Below the pieces are notes generated by a model. The model did no database searches. It saw nothing but the letters and a program-made list of their open reading frames with translations, and was not told the origin of the DNA. A stretch of DNA of 64,000 nucleotides from Lasiodiplodia sp. COLG20 (Eukaryota > Ascomycota > Dothideomycetes > Botryosphaeriales > Botryosphaeriaceae): the NCBI GenBank assembly GCA_009801085.1, contig VNWV01000003.1:2108001-2172000 (forward strand), given 5' to 3'. Positions 32,961-44,760 of this stretch are shown here, piece by piece. Position 1 is the first letter of the stretch. The number at the start of each line of letters is the position of its first letter. The position numbers were made by a program, and so were the translations under genes.

Positions 32961-35242
32961 TTACGAAAGTTCCATGCCTTCATCCTCATCGTTCTCACCT
33001 TCCTCAATGTCGTCGCTTGCCAGCACTCCGGCTCCACGCTTGCGGCCTTCGCGTCCAGGGTATTTGATGCCAGCCAGGGCGCCAAGTGCCTCCAACTCCT
33101 CGCCGCTAAGCACCCGACCGTGGTCGTCCACTTCATCGCACAGCTCCAGCAGGCTGCGCTTCGGCAGAGAGCGGAAGCCCTTGGTACGCACAATCTTGCC
33201 CCAGTAGGTCATGCAGAAATCGGCGGCCCGTTCCTTCAGCCAGTTTTCGCCAGCCACGTTGGCACGCTCCCAGATGATGGCTGCATGCTCGACATCCAAT
33301 TCTTTGTGCAGCCTGTTGACGCAGAGGATGCGCAAGCGCGGCATAACGTAGATGTTCGACATGACCAGCATGCCGGCAACATCGCGGAGTGACGGCCCAT
33401 TACTGCTGCGGGGCGCGATGCTATCGGTATAAAGATAATGCAAAAAGGCCCGCACCGTGTTGTATGGCTCTGGGATGTGCATCTTCTTGGTGTGGAATTC
33501 GAGCATTTGCGAAGCGTACATGCGAGCGAAGTGGGGCCAGCGTGCTTGCAATATCATCTTGTGGACGTGAATCGGCGCAGACTCCTGCGCAGACGATGAT
33601 TCAGCAACGACCGAGGCGTCGTCATCGTACTCATCTTCAAACTCGCGCTCGGCCGTGATCTGGAAGTCCGCTCCGCTGCCGGTCTCCGGAGGTTGATCGA
33701 AGACCTTCACCAAGTCCGCTCCAATTCCCGAGAGAGGCGAGTTTTCGTTCGCATCTGACGACGGCAGTTTGTGGACCTCGGCTCGCGTTTCGTGTGTGAG
33801 CGAGTTGCCCAGCAGGCCAAACTTGGTGAGGTCGATGGGCAGAACATCGCTGAGGTACTCGCCGGTGGCATCGCCGGTGTTGGTGGGATCAGTAGGGCAA
33901 CCGAGCAACCACGCGTGAGTTCCATCTTCATTGAGAGTGCAATAGTGCCACCGGTAGTTCGGGGGGAACATGTCCTTGCCGTCAGCCAGCTTGTGCCAGC
34001 GCAGAGTATCGAGGTCGAGCGTGGAGAGGCTAATGTCGCACGAAGCCATAACTGAAGCCGGAGTAACGAAATCGACGAGTTGGCCAGAGGTGAAAACATG
34101 GAAGTGCGTGCCAAGTGCCTGCGTCGGGAGGTTCTGGCTCGCAACGAACTTCAGCGAGGAGATGGCCCCCGGAGCGAACACGGGCCTGTTACCAGACATG
34201 TGGGCTGGGTTAGTTTGGACGCTGCTTGAATTAGCAGCATATCCAGTGTTGCCTGTCGTGAGCGTGTTGCGCCAACTCGACGAGTTTGAATCCCGAGTTC
34301 TGCCCAGCGCACCCCTGCCAGAAGTGCCATATGCCATGGCAGCTTCAAATGCGGGGCTGCCCCGAATATCCAGCCACCAGATTTCACTGGTCTTTTCCAT
34401 ATCCTCCCCAAGGCCGCCGAACACCCAAATCTTGCCGTCCCAAACCCAGCTGGTGTGGTCGTAGCGCGGCACAAAGCGCCAAGTGCGAGACCAGGTCCAG
34501 GTCTTGAGGTCCAGATAGCAAATGTCGTCAAGGACGTAGTTATCAGAACCGCTCATGCCACCCAAAATAAAAAGTTTGTCGTCATGGATGACAGCCGAGT
34601 GACGGGCGCGGCCCTTTGGAGGGGTTCCGTTGATGTCGGGTTGGGTCCAGTGAGCCGTCTGCAAGTCAAAGATGATAACATCGTGAAGGTAGGTGCGATG
34701 TTCATTTTCACCACCGAAAACGAGCAACTTGTTTCCCTGCCACAGGCTGGCAGTGTGGCCTGGAGAAGAGGTGAGCAGAAGGTCAGATATGCGACGGTTT
34801 CGGCGCGGCACGTACCCATACGAACGCCCGGAATGTCTCCATAATTATCGACCAGGTTCCACTGGCGGGTCTGCAAGTTCAAACGGAGCACATGGTTGTA
34901 GACTGCGACACATCAGCTGGTGAGAGGCGTGGGGTGGCAAGGAGGCTGACCCTCGTCGGTGTACTGGTCAAAGCCGCCGAACGCATAGATCTGGTCGTTG
35001 CCGACGTACGTCACGGACGCGTTGACCAGACAGGCGGGTTTGGCGCCGACGGTGGTGACAATCTTGGGGCGATAGCCTTCATTCTTCCCGCTGCGCCTGC
35101 GCAGCACAGGGCTGGCCGAAGAGGCCGACATGACGAAGGTGGTGTTGGATGGAGTCGAGGAAACAGGAATGGTCGACGACGATGACGAGGAATGGGGAGG
35201 GCTGGTAAGAGCGTGCAGGGCCGAATTGACGGCGTGGGCCAT
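32961..35242 (-). CDS. Kelch-repeat and BTB domain protein (Ral2-like)
   Basis: Three exons: 35242-34951, 34902-34816 and 34759-32961, with introns of 48 and 56 bp; 725 residues. Both junctions keep kelch strands continuous (FDQYTDE/VYNHVLRLN and GVRMG/HTASLWQG). Kelch repeats with the double Gly are visible: DQIYAFGGFD, KLLVFGGENEHR, KLFILGGMSG and KIWVFGGLGED. After about residue 480 there is an acidic linker, then a BTB/POZ fold (HVHKMILQARWPHFARMY, IPEPYNTVRAFLHYLYTDSI) with a BACK-like helical tail and a basic, then acidic, C-terminus. In fission yeast a protein of this layout, Ral2, acts upstream of Ras1 in mating and cell shape; another possibility is a polarity protein of the Tea1 type. 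The specific name is inference, the domain order is seen. Confidence 0.88.
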
Positions 35243-35539
35243 TGACCGCGGCGGCGTTGGTTTATGAAACAGTCATAGAAAAAGCAGCGACGCGGGCGGG
35301 TGAGGCGTACAATGAACTGCTGCGCTCGGAGGTGAGGCTGGCAGCGATCTCAAAGCGCTCCGTCCAAGGTCAATCCGCCGCCACGCAGCGAGGAATCTGC
35401 GCCCGGGCCTGGCTTGGCGCGGCCGGCCTTCTCCGCGCCCCAGCAACACCACGTATACGTAACCGAATGCAGCTGCGAGCTCTCCCGGTGCGTCTATCCT
35501 GAGCCTCAACGCCCGCAACCACGCTCATTTGCCACCTCC
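35243..35539. promoter_or_regulatory. Shared divergent promoter, kelch/BTB gene and ost5
   Basis: Only 297 bp separate the two start codons. GC-rich with no clear TATA; both leaders must be short. Confidence 0.5.
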
Positions 35540-35940
35540 ATGTCTGCTCAGCTGCCCCTGCTCGAGATCTGGGAGGCGTCTTCCGCCCAGCCCTTCTATC
35601 CCACCGTCTCCAAGGACGCCCAATTCACCGTCGGCTTCGCGCTGCTCCTGGCTGGTACGCGCGTTGCGACCCTTCCGCCATGATTGTCGCTGACTTTTCC
35701 GCACAGCATTCATCCTCACTGGCATCTTCGGCCTCAGTAGGAGCCCGCGCGCCATTGACCGTCGTGCGCATGCTGACAAGGTGACAGCTCGGTCCATCGT
35801 CACGCTGCCCGCCCTTGGCGTCCCTGCGTCGCTGGCTTTTGGGTACCTTACCCCCGCTGCCCTTTCGCAACTGTGTACTGATGGCTGGCTGCAGCTTCGG
35901 GTCCGTGTACATGATCTGCGCGGTCGGTGTTTACGTATAA
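35540..35940 (+). CDS. ost5: Oligosaccharyltransferase small subunit Ost5
   Basis: A membrane subunit of the ER oligosaccharyltransferase complex that N-glycosylates nascent proteins. Four short exons: 35540-35654, 35707-35736, 35788-35842 and 35895-35940, with introns of 52, 51 and 52 bp; exon 2 is only 30 bp. The spliced product has 81 residues (yeast Ost5 has 86). It starts with a lumenal or cytosolic leader (LPLLEIWEASSAQPFYP), has a first membrane span (QFTVGFALLLAAFILTGIFG), and a second span that ends GFGSVYMICAVGVYV. The VYV terminus is the family hallmark. Because exons are tiny, automated gene finders can miss it. It lies 154 bp upstream of rad1 on the same strand. Confidence 0.85.
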
Positions 35941-36093
35941 AACACCTCTTTCCTTTTCCATTCAGCAGGGCGCCGTCGGAAGTCTTGTGTACGTTAAGCT
36001 GGGTCATGCAATAACTTCGGGAATACAATACACCGCAAGATTCCTGTCCCAAATCTTTCTCCAAGCAGCTGCACCGCGACAAAGCTGCCCGCC

Positions 36094-37145
36094 ATGTCCG
36101 ATCTGGCGGATGGTCCGCCGGTCCTCAGCGCCGTGTCTGGGTCAGCACGCCAACTATTCATACTACTGCGGTGCATTGGGTTTGCGCAAAAGGTGCGCGT
36201 GCAAATAACTGAGGATGGGCTTCGGTTCAGTGCTGAGGACAACCGCGTCATGCAAGGTATGCGCAGAGTCAGCATGGTGTCTTCAGCGTCTGATTTCGTG
36301 CAGGTTTCGCCTTCCTGGACAAGACTCTGTTCACCACCTTTCTGTACAATCCACCCCGATCCAGTTCGCAACTTGACACCGACGGAGATGGCGACGATGT
36401 TCCAGCATTCGCCATTTCTCTCCCATCGCTCCTCGAGACGCTGCAGATTTTTGGTCTCACAGACCCAAACCAGCGGAACCCGTATGCGGCGTTTGGCTCG
36501 AGAGAAGGCACAAATGCATTCGACAACAGGGTGCTTGGGATGACTTCGCTGTGCCGCCTCTCTTACGAAGCACCCGGGGCGCCATTGAAGATTGTTTTGG
36601 AGGAGGCTGGAGTGACGACAACTTGCGAGTTGACAACTTACGAACTGGACGAGGCCGAAGATGAAGACATTCCTTTCGCAAGGGACGAATTGGCCATGAA
36701 GATCATCATGCGGAGTTCGTTTCTCCACGACGCCGTTGCCGAGCTGGGCAGCACAAACCCAGAGAATCTGGCGCTACGAGCCAGTCCCACGGCGCCCTTC
36801 TTCTCACTGAGCGCTAGTGGGACGCTGGGCAGTACTGTGGTGGAATTCGACAGGTCAGAGAACAGCGGGCAAAAACAGCAGGATACAACGCTGCTCGAGA
36901 CATTCCAAGTAGCACACCGCGTAGTCTACACATACCGCTTCGCGTTGATCAAAGCGGCGGCCCGTGCAATGGCAGCAGCGACCAAGGTCAGCATCCGGGG
37001 CGATAGTCAGGGAGTGCTGAGCTTGCAGTTCATGGTCGAAGTGGACAGCGGCCAAGTGAGCTTCATCGACTTCAGGTTCGTGCCGCTGATTGACGAGGAA
37101 GCCGAGGAGAGAGATGAAGACAGCGACAGCGATGGTCAGAGATAG
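36094..37145 (+). CDS. rad1: DNA-damage checkpoint clamp subunit Rad1
   Basis: One of the three PCNA-like subunits of the 9-1-1 clamp that activates the Mec1/ATR checkpoint. Exon 1 is 36094-36256 and exon 2 is 36304-37145 (47-bp intron, junction G/GT = Gly); total 334 residues. The N-terminal clamp half is clear: LFILLRCIGFAQKVRVQITEDGLRFSAEDNRVMQ then GFAFLDKTLFTTF. The second half has LRASPTAPFFSLSASGTLGS, YRFALIKAAARAMAAATKVS, the sliding-clamp strand GVLSLQFMVE, and VSFIDFRFVPL. The C-terminus is acidic (DEEAEERDEDSDSD). An inserted acidic loop (DTDGDGDDVP) lies near residue 80. Very close spacing to ost5 suggests a short promoter; there is no sign that they share a transcript. Confidence 0.93.
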
Positions 37146-37733
37146 CCAAGGAAATGCGAGTCGTTACAAGCGTTTTGTAGTGAATGCATGTGGTATGCTC
37201 ATTGCCGATTGCGGGCTAGTGGTCGGCGCAAGCAGTGGGGCCGCGCAGCCCTAGCCGCAAAAAGCCGGAGGCGAGTGATTAGTGAACAGCGCCCTGAGCA
37301 CATCTCTCGCACCGCTCCGTTACTCCTCACGGGGGGTAAACGCATCCTGCCTACCGCAACACAGCTCTTTCTCGCGCCTGAATCTAACCGCCCTGAATCT
37401 GACTCTGCACGCGCCATCTTCTAACCCACCGACGCCATCCCTTCCGGCCAATCCCCCGCGCCGTCCGCACATCCATCCGGTCGCGGGCGAACTCCACCGG
37501 CCGCTGTCCTGACCTCGCCTCGTCTTGACTTAACGCCGTGGCCACTAAGCGGATTACCAAGGACCCGTGCCGGAGACGTTTGCACCAACCCTTCGTTCTG
37601 TTTATAAGCCGGCTCCCGACGCCGACGTGCGCCGTCTGCTTTCCCAAAGAGAAAGGAGGCCCGCCGCGTGTCTCTCTTCAACCAAAGAACCAATTATTCA
37701 CCCGCCCCCGTGGCGATCCACCCCAGTGTAACC
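37146..37733. other. Intergenic; bZIP promoter and leader
   Basis: Pyrimidine-rich leader before the bZIP gene, with a TATA-like TTTATAAG at 37601-37608 on the plus strand, 126 bases before the ATG. Confidence 0.5.
37601..37608 (+). promoter_or_regulatory. TATA box of the bZIP gene
   Basis: TTTATAAG, followed by a CT-rich leader of about 100 bases and an ACCATGG start context. Confidence 0.5.
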
Positions 37734-40072
37734 ATGGGCTCGGAAAACGAGGAACGCCCTACCAAAAAGCGGGCTAGGCAGTCCACGCCGTCCGCTGAGC
37801 CCAGCAGCAAGGGAAAAAAGCAGAGAGGCAGACCAAAAGTAGACACCCAAGACGAGACTGCTGCAGATGTGAGTAATCAAGAAATGCGCTCTTTACCTCG
37901 ATCACTCATCACAAAATCCTCTCCCTGCACTAGCGGTGACTGCTGCCCCCAATCCCCAGAATTCCCCACTGCACCTTTTCGCAATTACACCCGCTCTTCC
38001 TTTCATCCTGCTGTTTCCCTTTTCATGCATTCGCGCCTGCATTCCCAAAACATCCACCATGCCGACGCCCTATATGGTTCGCCGACTAACCCCGGCACAG
38101 CGCCGCCGCACGCAAATCCGCCTTGCTCAGAGAGCGTACCGTCAGCGGAAAGAGATGACCATCTCCTCTCTGCAAAAGCAGGTCGAGCAGCTGCAGTCCG
38201 TCATTGATGGCATGAACAACTCGTTCTTGCGCTTCAACGACCAGGCCATGGCGTCGGACATCTTCGCTTTGCGCCCCCATCTAGCCTCCGAGTTGAGGTC
38301 GACCACCGAGGCCTTTGTCAACCTCGCCAAGACTGCAAAGACTGTAGAGGGTGAGGACGAGCGTGAGGAGAGCCAAGAAGCCTCCGATCCTTCCACCACA
38401 CCACAGAACACGGCAGCTGCGCCAAACATCTCAACACGAAACTATCAGGACATGGGTCAAACCCAGCAAGATGTGCCAGTGCCAGCACCAGTACCAAATG
38501 CCAGCGCCCAAATGAATTCCCAATCAACGCATATAGGCTTGGGGTATTACAAAATTGCCGACGAGTCTGACGTTCCGGTCTTTGGCCAGAACGTGGATTT
38601 CTATTCAGGGTCGGATATCCCTAATCTATCAGCTCCAAACTTTGGAGCTTCAGGGGAGCCAATAGTTACTGAACTGCGTCAGCCTCAGGACACTCCCTTC
38701 GCCCCCTCATCTCGCTTTCGGAGCGCCAACCAGACGGCTGCAGTAAATGCCCTCCAGCCGGAAACCTTTGCCCAGCCCACGGATGAACAGTACCGGAACG
38801 AGACAACCGCGATTGCTCCGATTCGAGCACGCACCTACGAACCCTTCACACGTGTTTCGCCCTGGATCCCATCTCCTATGAACAGCACCCCCCGGCCCGC
38901 CTTTACCTATTCTTTCCAAGAAACAACATTCGCGCGCCGCTTGCAACGAGCCTGCCTCGAGCGAGCATTTCACCTTCTCTCGACGGCACACCTCCGTCCC
39001 AGCGACTTTAATCGTGTTTTCCGCCTCTGTCGTCATTACTCATCCCGAGACAGACTGCTCAAAGACTTCAGAGATCTTCTCCAGCACTCGGTGCTTCAAC
39101 CACTTGACTTCCTTAATTCACCCTTCCTCCACTTAGGCGGAGCAGGAACTCACTACCCTGTGCGGGATGAAAACGGGAGAGTCCTCCCAGGCCAAATAAA
39201 CTTCAATATTCGCCGCATTGGGCCGTATGTGACGAGAGTCCAACATAACGAACTACGAACAAGTGCACACCCTGATATTATTGTTACTCCCGAGCTGGAA
39301 TACGACCTAGAAGAATATGGTGGCGAGTGGCTCGACAGCCAGGACGTCGAGGGATACCTGGAAGAGCTGGGCGTACATATTGACGCGCAAGCTTCTTTCG
39401 CGGAGACTGCTGTCAGGACTCTTGACGCTCTTGCTCGCATTCAGTCACCCCAGGGCGACGTCGCGCATCCGGACTCGGAGATGAGCGTCCTTGGCGAGAC
39501 GCTCGACCAATTCGCGCCCAACCATGTCGGTTGCAGCAATAGCCTATCTCCACCTTCTCAGACCGTATTGATGGCCGGCAGCCCGGGGCAGGCAAGCCTG
39601 CCCAGCAGTTCCAGTGTTCCTAGCGGCACTCAAGGTGAAAATTCCACGTCTAACGGCCCCAGTACGCCTGACAGCGTAAACCTCCTTCAACAAGCGGCGC
39701 AAAGGGTAGACCAGAGCAGTACAATGGGTTGGGGCGAATTCCCACCAGTTGATCCCAAGAACTGGGACGAATGGGATCGCTTCTACGATTTGAACTTCGC
39801 TTGGGCGGACAACAACCAAATGGACTTGAGCGAGTACGGCATGGGTGGCGTGGCGACGGTGGACTTGGTGGAAGACAGGCGGCAGAACAGGACGGTGACA
39901 ATCGACGTCCAGAGATTCATCAATGGTAAGTTTTTAAGATATATGTTGTGAAAGAAGTGGCTAACTTGTCGTAGGATTGATCAAACGCGGTGTCTGCATA
40001 GGCCGAGGTCCAGGTTTCCGCCGCTCAGACATTCACTATGCCCTGCGGGCTGCTATCATCGAAGCTTTCTAA
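37734..40072 (+). CDS. bZIP transcription factor
   Basis: Exon 1 is 37734-37868, exon 2 is 38101-39925 and exon 3 is 39975-40072; introns are 232 and 49 bp; 685 residues. Exon 1 gives a basic leader ending KKQRGRPKVDTQDETAAD, which joins RRRTQIRLAQRAYRQRKE in phase 0. The join reproduces a leader-plus-basic-region arrangement usual in filamentous ascomycetes. The leucine-zipper region follows (ISSLQKQVEQLQSVIDGM). The invariant basic-region Asn of classical Yap/GCN4 proteins is Ile here (QIRLAQRAYR), a feature of this fungal subgroup. The middle (residues 90-290) is Pro/Ser/Asn-rich. A folded helical block follows (FARRLQRACLERAFHLL, FNRVFRLCRHYSSRDRLLKDF) that many such factors share. Exon 3 ends RRSDIHYALRAAIIEAF, a conserved C-terminal motif. 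An in-frame ATG at 38060, inside intron 1, could start a shorter isoform. Confidence 0.9.
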
Positions 40073-41157
40073 TGACCACCTAAGATTGCGGCCTCACCAT
40101 TGTCACAAAACAATGGTCTTTCGTACCCAACTATCCATACCCTCGGCTCAAAGCCAATGACCGAACAAGGCCTCCATACAAGCTACGCCAGAGCTACCGC
40201 GCCAACTTCTACCCATGTCGGAAAGGCAGGACGTCCCAGATCGGCAACATCTGGGAAGTTGGCATGGAGAACAATGAACAGGATCAGGAGGAGGAAACAG
40301 TGGTTCATTCATGATCTATGACTCTCGGCTGCTGTGAAGGCAGTCCTTTCTATCCATAGCAAGCATACTTGCTTCTTGGTCGATATGACACACAACCTCT
40401 AAAGCGAGGAATTGAACGAGACAGCAACGCAGCTGGTGAAGAAGAATATGTAGATAAATTCTACAAATACGGTATCGGAAGACAATGCAGGAAAATAAGG
40501 GTGGATTTTGAGTTCATTCAGATTTCTCTATTTCCAACGTTTCTATCTTTGGAGTCCTGGATAACTGGACCGGCAACCGACACGAAATTGGATATGATAT
40601 GTCTCCACTCCAAAAATAATAAGGCTGATCCGCCTCCAATACCATCTTAATTCTCACACGTACTTTCCTTTCACTTCATTCTTCGTCTCTTCTGGACCGC
40701 AGAATCGGTACCTCATTGCTGAAGGCCCCGCCCGAAGAGGGGGTGAGGATGGGTGTAGCGTGGGCTGATTCAGAGAAACGTGTGTCCGCCGTCCCGTTTC
40801 CAAAATGAAGTCGGGAGCTCTCTGGAACAGTTGGGGGAGGGAGGCTTCTCATTGCTCTCACAGACACTTGTTTGCGGAGATGGTGCCGATCCCGTGCGTC
40901 GTTTTTTTTTCTCGCCTTTTGCGCAGGGTTGGGAGAATTGTTGCCGCTCGTACATGCCGCGTCCGGACGTTCTTCATGCGAAGCGTGGGGAGAACAAGAG
41001 CCACTAGCTCATGCTTCGGATTGGATGGCGTGGGTTTTTGGTTTGGGCGGAGGGCATTTGCGAGGCCGATGTCGTTTTGTTATACCCGCGTTTTGAGCCG
41101 GGTGAAGCTGATGTTGTATCTTTTTCTCTCTCAGAAAAGACAAAGGGCTCGTATTGC
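40073..41157. other. Intergenic
   Basis: bZIP 3' region, then about 1 kb without a supported gene. Frames near 40780-41280 on the plus strand lack domains and are mostly shadows of unexplained GC composition. Confidence 0.4.
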
Positions 41158-41244
41158 TCAAGATCCACTAGCATCTCTGGGCCATGGGTCGGAGAGGTTT
41201 GAACAAGCCAGGCGGAACAGTGTCGTGATGGTGAAGGCGGACAT
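41158..41244 (-). CDS. Candidate TATA-driven microprotein (28 aa) with WPRD motif
   Basis: The ATG at 41244 in a CCAGAGCCATGTCC context opens 28 codons to a TGA at 41158-41160. The product starts MSAFTITTLFRLACSN and contains SDPWPRDASGS at the C-terminus. A TATAAA box lies on the minus strand at 41414-41419, and the leader between them is A/C/T-rich with CAACCA-like sequence typical of fungal 5' UTRs. An ATG at about 41398 would fall at or before the expected transcription start. The C-terminal SD-x-WPRD resembles the SD-xx-WPRD of the candidate gene at 45755-45880. No intron is needed. The frame is very short, so it may be chance. Confidence 0.35.
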   Translation of the reverse strand: MSAFTITTLFRLACSNLSDPWPRDASGS

Positions 41245-41413
41245 GGCTCTGGTTGGATGGTTTTTCGAGAGAATGGTTCGCTGAATAATATTTCAAAGTC
41301 GGCAGATGATTTGACCGTGTGCTGTCGTCTTGAATAATGGAAAGGCGGCCAGAAAGGGTATTCGAATGCTTCTTTGAAAGATTCCGAAAGGGAAGCATTG
41401 AAGCAAGGGAACC

Positions 41414-41419
41414 TTTATA
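41414..41419 (-). promoter_or_regulatory. TATA box upstream of the 28-aa candidate
   Basis: The minus strand reads TGTATAAAGG. It is 170 bases before the candidate ATG. Confidence 0.45.
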
Positions 41420-43924
41420 CAGGGCCAAACGTTTGTGTGATCAGGGGCAGTGGCGCAGGGGCGGGCGCAGCCACACGTATGCCAAGCTGCCGCCGCCATC
41501 TCATTGCAGCGGCAGGAGCAGCGGCAACATCAGCGGAGGCTGAGGCCGCGTAGTCGGCCAGCCTCGGGGGCAAATGTGAGTGGAAACTCTTGGTGTGCGT
41601 CGCACGGAGCTTGTCTCATTGTGAGGAAGCGCCGTTGTGAGCGCTAGCCTGGTTAGCATGATTGATAGGTGATGAGAATCCAGCAGCGCTTACTGAACTC
41701 CATAGGCCGCTGTGCATTCTTTTTGGTGATGTAAGTATGGCTCATCCGGCCGAACTGGAAGCAACCATCTAGATTTACCGCCATACTCAAACTCAGCTCG
41801 GCCGGGCGCCGACAGACCCGACGTTGGTGAGCAGGGTGGCGGAGCAAGGAAAATGACTAGGGTGCTGAGAGGGGCGACATCCGAGAGGCTTGTGTGCACT
41901 GGGAAGAGGCAAGGCTGGGGACGGTCGACAGCTACTGTATTGGTGGTGCCGCTCCCGTGCGAGAGCACGGAGGCCGCACCGGCGGCGGCGGCTACGTCAC
42001 GACACGAAAAGGTTTGGGCGGATGACGTTCAAGGGAGAAAAAATAAAAGGAAAAGGGGAAGAGCTGTGCGCTGGTCTAGACTCACGTCCCTGTTCGACGT
42101 TAGCTGTACGGAATGTACAGTTGCAGCGCACACTCGGTTGTGTCGCCGAGGCAGCTGAAAAACCCTGTGCTTACATGCGTCGACCACTCGTTTCTCGCTC
42201 CCCATGCAGAATGCCGCCAACAGAAGGCGCACGTGAGTGAATGATCCCCGCCTGATGAGGCTATAACACCGCTTCGCCCCCTTTTCAACGCCTGAGGACG
42301 CAAAACGCGGTGAAGCCTGCGCCTTCACCGCTCCGTCCTACCCAGCGCTGCGCAATATCTGCGCTTTACAGCCTCATTATCGATGCCTCAGGCATAGTTT
42401 TCCCACTTTTCTTTGCTTTGGGCTCCTTTTCAAGGAGAGATGGCGACGCAGTGTTGGTTTACGGTGAAGTGTTTTCTTGTTGATGGTTGGCAAGACGCTG
42501 GTCGGAAATATCTGCAAAGTGAGCTAGAACCCCAGCCAAATCAAGATAACTGGCCCCAAAGACCTATCTAATGGAAACAGTGGTATAGGATTCGCTATAA
42601 TAGTGGTTATTGTACCATCTACCCAAACGCCTCGAACAAATTACCCCCGATGCAACAGTCGAACGTCAATGTGACTGAAATCAAATGCTTCCTCCGTCCG
42701 TGCAACCATGGCCCGGATCCCTGAATGTCTTTCAAATGCTAGTAGAGTTGTACAATAGGTGTTATGACAGATGGAAAGGCAGCCGGAGTATGCTGCATTC
42801 GGTAACAAGAACTTTGGGCTGATCGGTCAAAGCTGAGTGCTCTTTCAACCGAACACCAGTGGATATAGCAAGTCGAGCGAAGAAGACCTAGCTGTACTAA
42901 TTAGACTAGCTGTTTCACTGATCGGATCGGATTCAGTCACATACCGCCGTGGAAGACTACGTGATTCTGTAGTCTGAAATGCCTCTGGCTTTGTGGTTCT
43001 AGCCCTTGTATATTGCGTCTCTGGGCCAGTCGCCTATTAAGAATGAGTACATTATGAGTTGCCTACAAAGATCTGAGGGTTTACCTTTGGGACCGGGGGT
43101 CTTAGGCATCTCGATTTCAAGCCCCATGTTGGGTATGTTGTGTATGACGAATGCTTTAAAGGTTTTCGAGTAGACTGCTTGTGATAAAGAGGTATAGGTA
43201 AGGTAAGATTCACTTCCCGAGGGACCTGGGAGCAGCTTAAGTACTGAAGCGTTGACAGAGATGTGAGCCGTACCCGAGACCATCGCCTCCTACTTTGCGC
43301 CTTACCCGCCGATCGTTCGGTTGCCCCGTTGATCAGTCGCACACGAAGGACAATGTGTGGCGGGTGTCTGATCTTAGAGGTTGTTGCCCCAGTAGGATGC
43401 GCCGGAACATGGCAGCCATGGCTTGGGCACGCCTTGAAACGAACCGGCCCAGCCAATGGAAAGGACACAGCCACAAGGCATATAGCACTCGATGGGATGG
43501 GCATCTGGTCATGGTCTGGGCTTGCATGGTGCCCAGCCGGCTCTTAACATGCGTACAATGGGCCGCCATTCAGTAGCAATACACGTGTCTCTAGATGGCA
43601 GTGCAGGGCAACTTGGGCAGAGAAAAGCTGAAGGACACAAAGGAAGGACGGACAGAGCCGCACAAGAGGGAGCCAGATTGCGAGATGATCTCGCCTTGCA
43701 TTAGGATCACGTACGCCGTTGGATGACATACAGAGCAGCAAATAACTAGCGCAGGAGTAGACCCAAGCTCATGGGCTCTCTGCATAGGATTCACCAATCA
43801 CGTTGTATGAGGCGTCGGGCTTGCATGCTTCAGAGACACGCCAGCAACCCGACTCTTTGGCGTAACAAATCATGGGCCGTGATCCATAGATCATGTTATG
43901 CCGGTTTTAATGCAAGCCACCCAT

Positions 43925-43938
43925 GTGGAACGTTCCAC
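43925..43938. promoter_or_regulatory. 14-bp perfect palindrome containing GAAnnTTC
   Basis: GTGGAACGTTCCAC reads identically on both strands and contains one heat-shock-element dyad (GAACGTTC). It is not next to a called gene; function is unknown. Confidence 0.35.
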
Positions 43939-44724
43939 GCGCTTCAACGTCCCATCCACGCTCGAGTATACTGCCTTGTGAATGCCCTGCTGGAGATGGC
44001 TCATCACACCGCTCTTCAGACCCCCAGGACACGACCTCGGCTTTTCGGATGAAATACACGTGTCAGTATTGAATCAAGCGGAATGTGAGAAAGAGTAGTT
44101 CTGCTAACAGGATTTGACACAGAGTCAGGGTGTTTCGTGGCGGCGAATATACCACGGACGCCAGTGCGAGCAGCAGATGCAGGCATCAGAGCCTAAGATC
44201 AGGAGAGCCAATGACTGATCCGGCAAAAGCTACATGTACAGAGCATTTGGTCACAAGCTGCACCCAAGACGGAAGCAGCAGCCATGACACCCGCCTCGTT
44301 GTATCACAACCAGACGACTTCTTTGCCGCTTTCCATCCACAGAGCCGCAAGTTCCCACAACTTCCAGGCAGCAAAGAGGCACAGGTCGGACGAAAAGAAA
44401 AATAAGGTGGAGTAACGAGAAAATCTGCTATTCCGCGCCTCACGGAGGAAGCCCCGTCTTTCTCGTGTTCCGCCCTGCGATACAGATCCAAAAGCATGGG
44501 TTGCCTTTTTTTTTCTTCTTCTTTGCCTCGCTTTCCCATTCCGCGTCCCGACGAGATACGCGCGCATTTGCGCACTGCCGTACCTGCGAGCACTGCCCCC
44601 TTCGCAATACCCAACTGGCGCAAGGCTGTCGGCAGCGCGCGCGCGCCAGGCATCAGGGAGCGCTTAGATCGGGCGGTCATATTTTTAATTTTTCTCGTTT
44701 GACTCACCGGACCACGTCAACCGG

Positions 44725-44760
44725 GCTGCTGCTGCTGCCGCTGCCGCTGCTGCTGCTGCT
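44725..44760 (+). repeat. GCT/GCC trinucleotide microsatellite
   Basis: Twelve trinucleotides, mostly GCT with GCC and similar variants, ending just before a short T run. No frame across it is credible as coding. Confidence 0.8.
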
